Part shown: in pieces, positions 17,964 to 25,966 of the stretch
Numbering within the stretch: the stretch's first letter is position 1
Layout of the letters: the number at the start of each line of letters is the position of its first letter
NCBI GenBank assembly: GCA_025463055.1
Contig: JAOAPV010000005.1
Coordinates: 124,001 to 188,000, forward strand
DNA length: 64,000 nt
Source of the DNA: Candidatus Acidiferrum typicum
GTDB lineage: Bacteria; Acidobacteriota; Terriglobia; Acidiferrales; UBA7541
Direction of reading: 5' to 3'
Made by a program: the position numbers and the translations under genes
The notes under the pieces: model-generated
The model's input: only the letters and a program-made list of their open reading frames with translations
What the model was told of the DNA's origin: nothing
The model's database searches: none

Positions 17964-19658
17964 CTACCTCCCGGGCGCTGCGTTAGCGGCGCTCTTTGTT
18001 TCCAACGGAGCCTTTACGGTAAACTCCGCCGTCTTGGAAACGGTCTTATTCGAGAGCGTATCCGTAGCTAAAACCTCGAGCGAATACTTCCCAGGCGTCA
18101 AAGTTACCAGCGGCAGCAAACGCTCAATAGTTACTTGCTCGCCTGTTTGCTTCATCTCTTCCGAGGTTTCCTTGAACTGCATCACCTGCTCATTGCCCTT
18201 CTTCACTGTGTATTGGAAGGTGGCATTGGACTTGTGCGTTTTCTCGTCTGGCTTGAGGTTGTAGACCTGCATGTAAATGCCAAGCTTTATGTTTGAAGGG
18301 AATTCGCCATCCAGTTTCGGTCGAACTTTGGAGGAGCCAAGCACGAACTGACCGGTGCCGATCTGCTTCGCCGGTACGTGCTCGAGCTGGTCGGCAAGAA
18401 TCAGGGAGCTAGCTTCCAGCGTGTCGTCGTCAAACTTCGGAACTTGCAGGCGCGTGTTAATTACGCCGACGTTGCCGCTCTTCACGTCCTTGATCACGAT
18501 ATCCAGCCGGTACAGACCGGGCCGCAGCGGGACAGCCTTCTGGTAGATAGACTGCAGCTTGAGCGATTTCTGGAACAAACTCTCCGGGAAATCCCGGCTG
18601 ACAGGATCTTCAAATGTTTGCACAACGCGGCCAGTGAGCGTGCTGACGCGTCCAAAAATATTCATGGTCGCGGAGTGCACACCATCCTTGTTGTCGAACG
18701 AGAGCTGATTATTGGGAATTTGCACGGTCACGGGGACGAGCACCGTGTCGTTAGTCACCTTCAGATAATCGGTGCGATACGTGAAGTGAACCTGGTCGCG
18801 GACGATCCGCGCGGTGACCAAGGCTTCTAGATCTTTGTATTTAACGGCTGGCGGGCGGAACGCTTTGGAGTACTGCTCGAGCCGGTTGAACTCATTCATG
18901 CTGGATGGTTCGCCACCCATGGAACGCGGAAGGTTAGTGCCATCAGAGCGAGTGAAGCGATCGGTTTTGGAGGCCATCCCCATGGATTCCATTAAGCTCA
19001 AGCCCGCGCCAGGGACGTGCAATAGGGCGTCTTTTTCCGAGGGGTCCATGGTGAGGCGATACTCACCAGACCCACTGGGATCGACAAATTCCCAGATCAC
19101 GTTTTCGCCGATGCCTTCCATGTAGCGATAACGCCAGGTTTCAAATGGATAAGTGGACGTCGATCCGCCGCCCTCTTCCATTGGCCGATCATACGTCCCA
19201 CCAGTCGGATGGGATTCGACCTCGTCCGCGGGGCCCCACATGATGTACATGCGGCCGCGATCCGTTTTCCAACCGGGGATTCCGGAAGCGTAATGCTCAT
19301 TCGCGTACGCTATGCGCCGGTAGTGTTCCTCTTTGAAATCGTTGTCCGGAAGATCGGGATTGCTGCTACGACGCAGCCAAAATTGTTCGATGAACTGCTC
19401 GCGCTCTTCGTTGGTATCCAATTGCAGAAAAGCTTGTCGCTCTTCAGGAGAAATAATGTAAACGACGTCTTCGTTGAGCCACTGCTTGTACGGTGTATCC
19501 AGTTCTTTAAGAGTTTTCTTAAGTTTTCGCTTCTGTTCCTTGTCGAGTCTCTGCTGAGTCGGCGCAGGATTGGGATCGCGGTCTTGCGCGGGAAGCGCGG
19601 GAGCGATGACGGCAAAAGAAAGGATTGAAAAGACCGTGGTACGGGCTACCCGCAACAT
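17964..19658 (-). CDS. GWxTD domain-containing secreted protein
   Basis: A 564-residue exported protein. A signal peptide (about residues 1-24, APALPAQD) precedes a Lys-rich helical stretch and the GWxTD domain. The name-giving motif is GWKTDRGRMYIMWGPADEV near residue 130, with the usual preceding FWLRR and EHYRRIAYANEHY. The C-terminal half is beta-rich and includes Ig/bacterial-surface-like strands (TLTPGKYSLEVLATDTLSNKTVSKTAEF). The family is common in Acidobacteriota and Bacteroidota-related bacteria and has no established function. It is the first gene after a clear promoter at 19687-19715 and is coupled to the barrel gene downstream. Confidence 0.9.
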   Translation of the reverse strand: MLRVARTTVFSILSFAVIAPALPAQDRDPNPAPTQQRLDKEQKRKLKKTLKELDTPYKQWLNEDVVYIISPEERQAFLQLDTNEEREQFIEQFWLRRSSNPDLPDNDFKEEHYRRIAYANEHYASGIPGWKTDRGRMYIMWGPADEVESHPTGGTYDRPMEEGGGSTSTYPFETWRYRYMEGIGENVIWEFVDPSGSGEYRLTMDPSEKDALLHVPGAGLSLMESMGMASKTDRFTRSDGTNLPRSMGGEPSSMNEFNRLEQYSKAFRPPAVKYKDLEALVTARIVRDQVHFTYRTDYLKVTNDTVLVPVTVQIPNNQLSFDNKDGVHSATMNIFGRVSTLTGRVVQTFEDPVSRDFPESLFQKSLKLQSIYQKAVPLRPGLYRLDIVIKDVKSGNVGVINTRLQVPKFDDDTLEASSLILADQLEHVPAKQIGTGQFVLGSSKVRPKLDGEFPSNIKLGIYMQVYNLKPDEKTHKSNATFQYTVKKGNEQVMQFKETSEEMKQTGEQVTIERLLPLVTLTPGKYSLEVLATDTLSNKTVSKTAEFTVKAPLETKSAANAAPGR

Positions 19659-19686
19659 GTAGACACCTCAACGTCTAGGACACGGG

Positions 19687-19715
19687 ATTGTAACTTGGGG
19701 GAAAGTTCCCGTCAA
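19687..19715 (-). promoter_or_regulatory. sigma-70-type promoter for the GWxTD operon
   Basis: On the minus strand TTGACG (19715-19710) and TACAAT (19692-19687) are separated by exactly 17 bases, which is 5/6 and 5/6 to consensus. The predicted transcript would begin about 22 bases before the GWxTD start codon and includes TTGAGGTG as a ribosome binding site. Confidence 0.65.
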
Positions 19716-19893
19716 TCAGCGAATCTCCTGCATTATGTGACACTTGTGCCCCCGGCTGAGGTTAGAAAGCAGAACAATGAATATGGTTGCCTGACAGTTT
19801 TTGACCTGTCTCGTCGTACAGCCCGCGTTATTGGAAGTGGATCAAGCCAGATTCGCCTGGGGACAATTTATTCGATGAACGACCAATCTTGAA

Positions 19894-20181
19894 CTACTGA
19901 ACACGCTGCTGCTGCCCGTCCCACCCGACAAGCGTGTCGAAGATCGCGAGGACGTGACGGCGGTATTCAACCATGCGGGAAAAAATGTCGCGTAGCCCCG
20001 GCTCGCGCTCGGCTTCGCGATGCCATTTGGCGAGGACTGCGGGCGGCACTTCAATATCGCGGCGGAGTTGCTCCGCGGAATGGCCGCGAAGAAAGAGGCC
20101 ATAGAAGAACGCGGCTTCCCGCTGGGGGAAATCGAAGTCCAGCGGGACTTCCGTCGGAACAAATTGTGCCATTGTGGCCAT
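19894..20181 (-). CDS. small hypothetical protein
   Basis: A 95-residue protein that I do not recognise. I chose ATG 20181; a second in-frame ATG at 20172 is equally possible, while the longer frame up to 20655 is antisense to the EcsC gene and has the composition of a shadow. The sequence is mostly helical with LDFDFPQREAAFFYGLFLRGHSAEQLRRDIEVPPAVLAKW... character: an aromatic N-terminal segment, then a possible helix-turn-helix (SAEQLRRDIEVPPAVLAKWHREA). That pattern suggests a DNA- or protein-binding role, but this is a guess. It is divergent from the EcsC gene. Confidence 0.55.
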   Translation of the reverse strand: MATMAQFVPTEVPLDFDFPQREAAFFYGLFLRGHSAEQLRRDIEVPPAVLAKWHREAEREPGLRDIFSRMVEYRRHVLAIFDTLVGWDGQQQRVQ

Positions 20182-20353
20182 GGCGAAAGGGCAGTTTACA
20201 GAAAAGCATTCCGGCGTCAAGTAGTACCCTGCTTTGGATGCTACGTGCCGGGCAACACCGTACAAAAACCGGATATTAGATGCAAGTTGCGCCTCACGGA
20301 TACAACGCCGGTATTGCTTGGGCGGCTCTAAGCGTCTTAGGATGGGAGGGGTG

Positions 20354-21055
20354 ATGTCCGAATTTCGTAAAATGCAACGGGGATCGGCGGTCGGGCGCGG
20401 ATTAAACCGGGTGCTCCGCTTTGGAGTGCGTCGTGGCTTGCGCTCGGTAGAGGTGAACCCCGAAGACTTTCGGCGGCAGCTTGCGGATAAACACGCGCTT
20501 TGGGTGCCGAATTTCAGTCGTATGCACGACGTACCGCTTGAGCGGTTGGACGCCATTGCGCAAAAGCTGATCCGCGATGCGGAGCGGCTGGCGTTGGCCG
20601 AGGGTGCCGGATTTGGGCTTGGCGGCATGATGACCCTGCTGCCGGACGCGAGCATTCTGACGGCGATTACCCTGCGTTTGATTCAGCGGCTCTGTCTACT
20701 CTACGGATTTGAGACGCGCGGTCCGGACGAGCGGCTGCAGTTATGGCTGGCTGTCGCAACGGCGACCGGAGTGGACTACGGAAAGGACCTGGTCGAGAAG
20801 CAGATGTTCGAAAAATTGGCCCCGCGCATTGCGCAGAGGCTGGCCGTGAAACTAGGTGCGGAGACAGCCGAGAAATGGGTCGGACGAATGATCCCGGTGG
20901 CTAGCTCGGCCATCGGCGGCATCCTGAACTTTTCATTTGTGCGCACATGGGGCCGGCGTGTGCAACGCAATTTGCGGGAGAAACACCTGGCTCGACGCGC
21001 CTCGAACGCAAGGGCTGCGCTGGCGTTTCCTGCTTCCGATCCAAATCTGAATTAA
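20354..21055 (+). CDS. EcsC family protein
   Basis: A 233-residue protein of the EcsC family. I chose ATG 20354 because GGGAGGGG ends three bases before it; the upstream extension to 20234 has no homologous character. Family hallmarks are the glycine-rich hydrophobic stretch after the first helices (EGAGFGLGGMMTLLPDASILTAITLRLIQRL split over residues 95-130) and a second small-residue-rich segment (IPVASSAIGGILNFSF). EcsC proteins are linked in Bacillus to the EcsAB ABC transporter, but no transporter lies next to this one, so its role here is unknown. It probably associates with the membrane through the two hydrophobic stretches. Confidence 0.78.
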   Translation: MSEFRKMQRGSAVGRGLNRVLRFGVRRGLRSVEVNPEDFRRQLADKHALWVPNFSRMHDVPLERLDAIAQKLIRDAERLALAEGAGFGLGGMMTLLPDASILTAITLRLIQRLCLLYGFETRGPDERLQLWLAVATATGVDYGKDLVEKQMFEKLAPRIAQRLAVKLGAETAEKWVGRMIPVASSAIGGILNFSFVRTWGRRVQRNLREKHLARRASNARAALAFPASDPNLN

Positions 21056-21144
21056 ATCTTTGGTGGAAACTTTGATTTGGCATGAGTAAAGTGGATGCGG
21101 TCGTGTAGACGCGCGGCGCGTTATTGCGCATCACGGAGTGTGGT

Positions 21145-21615
21145 ATGAGGGCGAAGAACAGAATCATTTGCGGCGTGATCCTCTGCGCGGTGGCGCTCGC
21201 AATATCGGTTGTCGCCCCGCGCGCGGCTTCGCGCGCTGGGCAGGGCACCGAAGAGCCGGTGCCGGCTTTTCATACAACAGCGCCGCAAGGCCAGGTTCCG
21301 GAGACGCTTAGCCCTTCAGAGTTCACCGATGTTGTGGTGCAAAACGCGTACATCCTTGCGGCGCGAGTAAGAAAAGTTCTCTATCAGCAGCCATGCTATT
21401 GCCACTGCGACCGCAGCCAGGGCCACACCAGCTTGCTGGACTGCTTCGCCAGCAAGCACGGCGCGGGCTGCGGTGTGTGCATGCGGGAAGCGATCTACTC
21501 GTATGAACAGTCTCACAAGGGCAAGACGGCCGCGCAGATTCGTACGGGTATCGAGCGCGGCGAATGGCGCGACGTGGATATGTCCAAATATGCCGCGCCT
21601 CTACCAGCTAAGTAA
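21145..21615 (+). CDS. PCYCGC-motif-type secreted protein
   Basis: A 156-residue exported protein. ATG 21145 has GGAG about 6 bases upstream and gives a clean signal peptide (residues 1-28); the frame could extend seven residues further back. The central motif PCYCHCDRSQGHTSLLDCF followed by GAGCGVCMREA contains seven cysteines in the arrangement of the PCYCGC family, with His in place of Gly. The last part (SYEQSHKGKTAAQIRTGIERGEW) also fits that family. The Cys/His cluster suggests metal binding outside the cytoplasm. It stands alone between EcsC and the PA2779-like pair. Confidence 0.72.
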   Translation: MRAKNRIICGVILCAVALAISVVAPRAASRAGQGTEEPVPAFHTTAPQGQVPETLSPSEFTDVVVQNAYILAARVRKVLYQQPCYCHCDRSQGHTSLLDCFASKHGAGCGVCMREAIYSYEQSHKGKTAAQIRTGIERGEWRDVDMSKYAAPLPAK

Positions 21616-21761
21616 GACTCGGGGCAGGCACAACGCGTGCTACGATTTTCACCTCAACACCTCTGATTAACCTTTGTCGTGAGTTCGCAGTCTAATCCGC
21701 AGTCGGAACTCGGCCGATCAATGGCAATCGACAAACCTCAGCCCCATAAACAGGAGGAAGT

Positions 21762-22172
21762 ATGAATGTGTCCGTGAGGTTGTGGGTCTCGATGCTGGGT
21801 ATGGCCGTGTGCCTGGGTGGCGCGGCTTTGCCGGCGAGAGCGCAGGAGCAGGGAACGCAGCAGCACGTTGTTACTTCTGAGGAGTTAAACAAGCAAGCCG
21901 CGCGGCCAGCCGAGACCCGGCAGACGAATGAAGATGCGATCCGGCACTTGCTGTCGTCCGAGGAGGGGCAGAAGGCGTTGAAATCCGCCAGTGTCGATTA
22001 CCAGCGGGTGGACAAAGCGATCGGGCAATTGAGCGATGAAGAAGTGGCGAAGCTTGCGGACCGCTCGCGGCAAACGGAAAGCGACTTTGCGGCGGGATTC
22101 CTTTCGCCAAAAACGCTGGCGTATATCATCATCGCGATCGTTATTATCGTGGTGATTGCCGTCTTGGTTTGA
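21762..22172 (+). CDS. PA2779-like small membrane-anchored protein, copy 1
   Basis: A 136-residue protein with an ideal ribosome binding site (CAGGAGG). A signal peptide (about residues 1-28) is followed by a helical periplasmic part (VTSEELNKQAARPAETRQTN...) and a C-terminal membrane helix made almost only of Ile/Val (about 116-136). The layout matches the PA2779 family, whose genes sit beside PA2778-like C39 peptidases, as here two genes on. The next gene is a paralogue with the same AARPAETRQxNE core. Family function is not established. Confidence 0.78.
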   Translation: MNVSVRLWVSMLGMAVCLGGAALPARAQEQGTQQHVVTSEELNKQAARPAETRQTNEDAIRHLLSSEEGQKALKSASVDYQRVDKAIGQLSDEEVAKLADRSRQTESDFAAGFLSPKTLAYIIIAIVIIVVIAVLV

Positions 22173-22294
22173 GTCCCTAAGCATCCCGTGCCGTATAATG
22201 CGTCGAAAAATTTTCAGCAAAGCTCCTTGTCAACGTCCGCTGTAATTCCGTAAACTTTGGTAGCCCAGACAACAAACGGATTACAGGAGGATGG

Positions 22295-22729
22295 ATGAAG
22301 GTTTGCGGGAAGTGGTGTGGTCGGGCGAAGTGGTGTGGTCGGGCGTTCGCAGCGGTGCTTTTGCCATGCTTTGCACTGAGCCCTGCGCGAGTGCAGGCGC
22401 AAGATAAACACGTCGTATCCGTCGAGGAACTGAGCAAGGACGCTGCGCGGCCAGCCGAAACGCGCCAAGCCAACGAAGCCGCGCTGAAACAAATCTTTTC
22501 CTCTCCAGAGGCGCAGCAAGCGGTCAAGTCCGCAAATATCGATTACAGCAAAGTCGAAAAAGCCGTCGGTCAGCTAACGGATGAGGATGCGGCGAAGCTG
22601 GCTGCGCGTTCCCGTCAACTGCAAGGAAATTTCGCGGCCGGACGCGCGGGCAGTCTATCGGACCGAGACTTGCTGATCATTATCATCATTGCGGTACTGG
22701 TGATCGCTCTAGTAGCCGTGCTGCACTGA
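22295..22729 (+). CDS. PA2779-like small membrane-anchored protein, copy 2
   Basis: A 144-residue paralogue of the gene just upstream: both share VVSVEEL/VVTSEEL, the AARPAETRQxNE block, the DYxxVxKAxGQLxDE block and an Ile/Val C-terminal membrane helix ending in a charged or His residue. The N-terminal signal region contains a duplicated KWCGRA hexapeptide, coded by an 18-base tandem repeat. CAGGAGG lies before the ATG. The C39 peptidase gene follows after 30 bases, so the peptidase could act on, or be tethered by, either copy (inference). Confidence 0.78.
   Translation: MKVCGKWCGRAKWCGRAFAAVLLPCFALSPARVQAQDKHVVSVEELSKDAARPAETRQANEAALKQIFSSPEAQQAVKSANIDYSKVEKAVGQLTDEDAAKLAARSRQLQGNFAAGRAGSLSDRDLLIIIIIAVLVIALVAVLH
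22310..22345 (+). repeat. 18-base perfect tandem duplication in a signal-peptide coding region
   Basis: Two adjacent identical copies of AAGTGGTGTGGTCGGGCG encode KWCGRA twice near the N-terminus of the second PA2779-like protein. The first copy is absent from the paralogue upstream. The unit length keeps the frame, so copy number could change without breaking the gene. Confidence 0.9.
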
Positions 22730-22759
22730 GGATCACCGACTCGAACCTGAAAGACCTTG

Positions 22760-23329
22760 ATGTTCCGTGCATTCGCAGGTTTCCTGCTAAGCATTCTCCC
22801 GGCGCTGCTTGCGCAAGCAGCGCCGGCGAAGAGCTCGGGCGTGTGGCTCGAGGTGCCGTATGTAAAGCAAACGGAAGACGGATGCGGCTCGGCATCAATT
22901 GCGATGCTGCTGCAATATTGGGGCGATCACGGTACGCCGATCCCAGGCGGCAGGGCGGATGCTGCGTCCATTCAGAAACGGCTCTATTCGCGAAAAGCTC
23001 GAGGAATTTTCGCTTCCGACATGGAACGCTACTTTCGCGAGTCTGGCTTTCGCGAATTTGCCATACGCGGCGAGTGGAGTGATTTACGGCAGCACCTCGA
23101 GCAGGGAAGACCGCTGATCGTAAGCATACAAGTCAGCTCCCAACCGGGCGGCTCGAAGGTGCCCCTCCATTACGTGGTTGTGACGGGGATGGATTGGGAG
23201 CGAGAAGCCGTTTTCGTCAACGATCCGGCGCGCGGGAAGCTTTTGCGCATCGAGCGACAGGAATTCGAGAAAGAATGGGAAGCTGCGCGAAAGTGGATGC
23301 TCCTCGCCGTGCCCGCTGCTGCAAACTGA
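22760..23329 (+). CDS. PA2778-like C39 family cysteine peptidase
   Basis: A 189-residue exported papain-fold peptidase of the C39 type. The start is ATG 22760. A signal peptide (about residues 1-22, LLAQAAPA) precedes the peptidase domain. Catalytic residues are visible: Cys42 in DGCGSAS, His137 in PLHYVVVTG and Asn154/Asp155 in VFVNDPARG. Related domains cleave double-glycine leaders in bacteriocin exporters; stand-alone PA2778-type proteins have no proven substrate. No ABC transporter is attached, so it likely acts in the periplasm. Its 3' end overlaps the start of the TPR/barrel gene by 37 bases. Confidence 0.82.
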   Translation: MFRAFAGFLLSILPALLAQAAPAKSSGVWLEVPYVKQTEDGCGSASIAMLLQYWGDHGTPIPGGRADAASIQKRLYSRKARGIFASDMERYFRESGFREFAIRGEWSDLRQHLEQGRPLIVSIQVSSQPGGSKVPLHYVVVTGMDWEREAVFVNDPARGKLLRIERQEFEKEWEAARKWMLLAVPAAAN

Positions 23330-25008
23330 TTCTGCTCTTTCTTTTGCTTGTGCTCCCCTCGGCTGGGTCCGCACAGCAATTCTCATCGGACGACGCGCGC
23401 CTTGCCGCCGCACAAAAAGCTTTTGATTCAGGACAGTGGGAAGAAGCGGCGAAGTTATCGCAAGGTCCTCAAGGGCAGCCTGCGGAGCTGGATTTTCTGC
23501 GCGGGTTGGCGCTCGCCAGAAAGCAGCAGTGGAATGAATCCCGCCAGGCGTTCGCTGCAGGGCATCTGAAAAGCCTTAGCGATCCGCGATTCCTGGTGGA
23601 GCTAGCCGGCATTGATTACAAGCAGAACGATTTTTCGGCCGCCAAGCGAAATCTGCACGCCGCTTTGCGCTTGGGTTCGCGAGATAACTACGCGTTCGAT
23701 TTCCTGGGCACCATTTACTTTTTGCAAGGCAACCTCGAAGCGGCGCTGAAATACTGGAACGCCATCGACAAACCGCGCTTGCGGAATGTCGCCGTGCAAC
23801 CGCCACCGCGTCTTGACGAAACGCTTCTACACCGAGCGATCGCGTTCAACGCGCCGCAAGTCTTGACTGGCGATGCTTTGCTTCTGACGCGCGCTCGGCT
23901 TGAAAATCTTGGAGTGTTCTCCCATGAGCGCGTGGAGCTGACGCCCGCAGGGGAACATTTTGATGCGACGCTGCATCTCGCGGAACGCAACGGTTGGGGC
24001 GATAGCAAGCTGGAAGGCGTGATCGCGCTATTCAGCGGCGTGCCCTACGCTACCGTTTATCCCGAAATCTACAACATCCGACACCGCGCGGTGAACCTCA
24101 CTTCGTTACTGCGGTGGGATTCGCAGAAGCGCCGGGCCTTCGGCGCGCTTTCGACGCCGCTATTCGACAACCCCTCTCGCCGCTTGCAGATGTATTTCGA
24201 CGCGCGCAACGAAAATTGGAACCTGAGCAATACGTTTTTCGGCGGCAGCACGCCGGTCAGCGACCTGAACTTGCGCCGTTTTGCGGGAGGAGTCGAGCTG
24301 CATTCGGTGACGAACGCCCGGTGGACCTGGAGCACGGGTGCGGAAGTTGCGAGCCGCTCGTTCCGCAACTTGCCGGGAATCAGCTCCGCCGTAGCGAAGA
24401 CTTTCTTTACCGACGCTACATCGTTCGCGTATTGGCTTCGCGCGGAGCGTTCGCTCCTGCGCGTGCCCGAACATCGCTTCACGCTGGACGCAGAGGCCGA
24501 GGGGCGGCTCGGACGAACATTCGCGGAAAATCTAGGAGCGTTTGGTACGGCGCGCGGCTCGTTGGACGCACACTGGCTGCCGCGCGCCAGCGGCGACGAT
24601 TACGAAATGCGGACCCGAGTTCGCGCCGGCGCCACGGTGGGCAACGTTCCGCTGGACGAACTTTTTCAGCTCGGCGTCGAGCGCGACAACGATTTGTGGC
24701 TGCGGGGACACGCGGGCACCTCCGGCGGGCGCAAGGGCGCGGCTCCACTTGGGCGCCGCTATTTTCTGGTGAACTGGGAAATCGACAAAAACGTTTACAG
24801 TAACGGTCTCTTCACTGTGAAACTTGGCCCGTTCCTCGATACCGGAAAAATTACGGACGCTTCCGGCTTGTTCGGCTCGCGAGAATGGTTGTGGGACACG
24901 GGCGCGCAATGCAAAGTGCGCGTGCTTGGAAGCGTCACCGTCGTACTGATCTACGGGCGCGATCTGCGCGGCGGCCACAATGTTGTCTATTCCACTGCCG
25001 TCCACTAA
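23293..25008 (+). CDS. TPR plus outer-membrane beta-barrel protein
   Basis: A 571-residue exported protein. The likely start is GTG 23293 (MDAPRRARCCKLILLFLLL...), which gives a signal peptide ending AGSAQQ; the upstream part of the frame overlaps the peptidase and looks like shadow. TPR-like helices fill about residues 35-150 (AAQKAFDSGQWEEAAKL, AKRNLHAALRLGSRDNYAFDFLG). A POTRA-like stretch follows (LTRARLENLGVFSHERVELTP), then a 16-strand-like barrel region resembling BamA/TamA, ending in YGRDLRGGHNVVYSTAVH. No C-terminal aromatic is present. The overlap with the C39 peptidase suggests a shared surface-assembly task (inference). Confidence 0.7.
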   Translation: MDAPRRARCCKLILLFLLLVLPSAGSAQQFSSDDARLAAAQKAFDSGQWEEAAKLSQGPQGQPAELDFLRGLALARKQQWNESRQAFAAGHLKSLSDPRFLVELAGIDYKQNDFSAAKRNLHAALRLGSRDNYAFDFLGTIYFLQGNLEAALKYWNAIDKPRLRNVAVQPPPRLDETLLHRAIAFNAPQVLTGDALLLTRARLENLGVFSHERVELTPAGEHFDATLHLAERNGWGDSKLEGVIALFSGVPYATVYPEIYNIRHRAVNLTSLLRWDSQKRRAFGALSTPLFDNPSRRLQMYFDARNENWNLSNTFFGGSTPVSDLNLRRFAGGVELHSVTNARWTWSTGAEVASRSFRNLPGISSAVAKTFFTDATSFAYWLRAERSLLRVPEHRFTLDAEAEGRLGRTFAENLGAFGTARGSLDAHWLPRASGDDYEMRTRVRAGATVGNVPLDELFQLGVERDNDLWLRGHAGTSGGRKGAAPLGRRYFLVNWEIDKNVYSNGLFTVKLGPFLDTGKITDASGLFGSREWLWDTGAQCKVRVLGSVTVVLIYGRDLRGGHNVVYSTAVH

Positions 25009-25132
25009 CGTATTTCAAGAACCGCAACGAAACTAGCGTGTGATTCGGCTCGTCCTTTGGCAATTTGTTGTTGCGATGTGCCCAAATCTTTGTAGAATGC
25101 CTCTACTACCAGCCTGAGGAGAGATTCCCATC

Positions 25133-25966
25133 ATGAAATTTCTAGCTAGAGTTGTGTTGTGCTGTGCCCTTCTGCTGGTCGCCTCCAACCTCCGCGCCCA
25201 AGAAGAAGAAAAGCAGCAGGATGCCGAAGGCTGCAAGGATTCTCCGCTCGTTACCCGATTCCCAGGCAGCACCATTCACTCCTGCGAGAATAAAGAATAC
25301 GAACAAGCGGACTTGCCACTGGGCACCGACAAAGACGGCACCGCGCTCACCAAGCACGTCGAAGGCGACTTCCATTCCTGGGACATTGGGACTCGTCAGG
25401 GCACCAGCCAAATTCAAGTCTTCCGCAATTTCCAAACCGCGTTAAAGAGCGCCGGTTTCGGAATTGATTACGCGAATTCTCCCGGAGAAATCGTCGCCCA
25501 CAAAGGCAGCACCTGGATTTACATCGATAACAAAGGCGAGTTCTACTATCAGACCATCGTCACGGAAAAAGAGATGCAGCAGGAAGTTGCCGCGGACGCC
25601 TCATCGCTCGGCGACGAAATCAACAAGACTGGCCACGTCGCCGTCTACGGCATTCATTTCGATACTGGCAAGGCTACAATCCAGCCCGATTCCGAAAAGA
25701 CTCTAAGCGAAATCGCGAAGCTCCTCCAACAGAACGCCGACCTGAAACTTCGCGTGGAAGGTCACACGGACAATCAAGGCAACACTACAGCTAATCAGAC
25801 TCTATCCGAGAAGCGCGCGCAGGCCGTAGTTGTCTGGCTCACCGGCCATAATGTCCCCGCCGGGCGCCTCACCGCAAAAGGCCTCGGCCAGGCTCAGCCG
25901 GTCGCTGACAATTCCAGTGAAGACGGGCGCGCGAAAAACCGCCGCGTAGAGTTGGTCAAACAGTAG
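25133..25966 (+). CDS. OmpA family outer-membrane/peptidoglycan-binding protein
   Basis: A 277-residue exported protein with a strong ribosome binding site (GAGGAGAG). The signal peptide is residues 1-22. Residues about 30-160 form an N-terminal domain of unknown fold containing two Cys (GCKDSP, HSCENK). The C-terminal OmpA domain (about 165-277) has the peptidoglycan-binding pattern IHFDTGKATIQPDSEKTL, VEGHTDNQG, LSEKRAQAVVVWL and DGRAKNRRVEL, with the Asp and Arg that hold diaminopimelate. It tethers the outer membrane to the cell wall. Its last 11 bases overlap the end of the convergent sugar-binding-type gene. Confidence 0.9.
   Translation: MKFLARVVLCCALLLVASNLRAQEEEKQQDAEGCKDSPLVTRFPGSTIHSCENKEYEQADLPLGTDKDGTALTKHVEGDFHSWDIGTRQGTSQIQVFRNFQTALKSAGFGIDYANSPGEIVAHKGSTWIYIDNKGEFYYQTIVTEKEMQQEVAADASSLGDEINKTGHVAVYGIHFDTGKATIQPDSEKTLSEIAKLLQQNADLKLRVEGHTDNQGNTTANQTLSEKRAQAVVVWLTGHNVPAGRLTAKGLGQAQPVADNSSEDGRAKNRRVELVKQ

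Noticed and set aside
20182-20655. N-terminal extension of the small minus-strand gene at 19894-20181
   Set aside because: It is antisense to the EcsC gene and rich in Arg/Ser/Pro as expected for a shadow frame.
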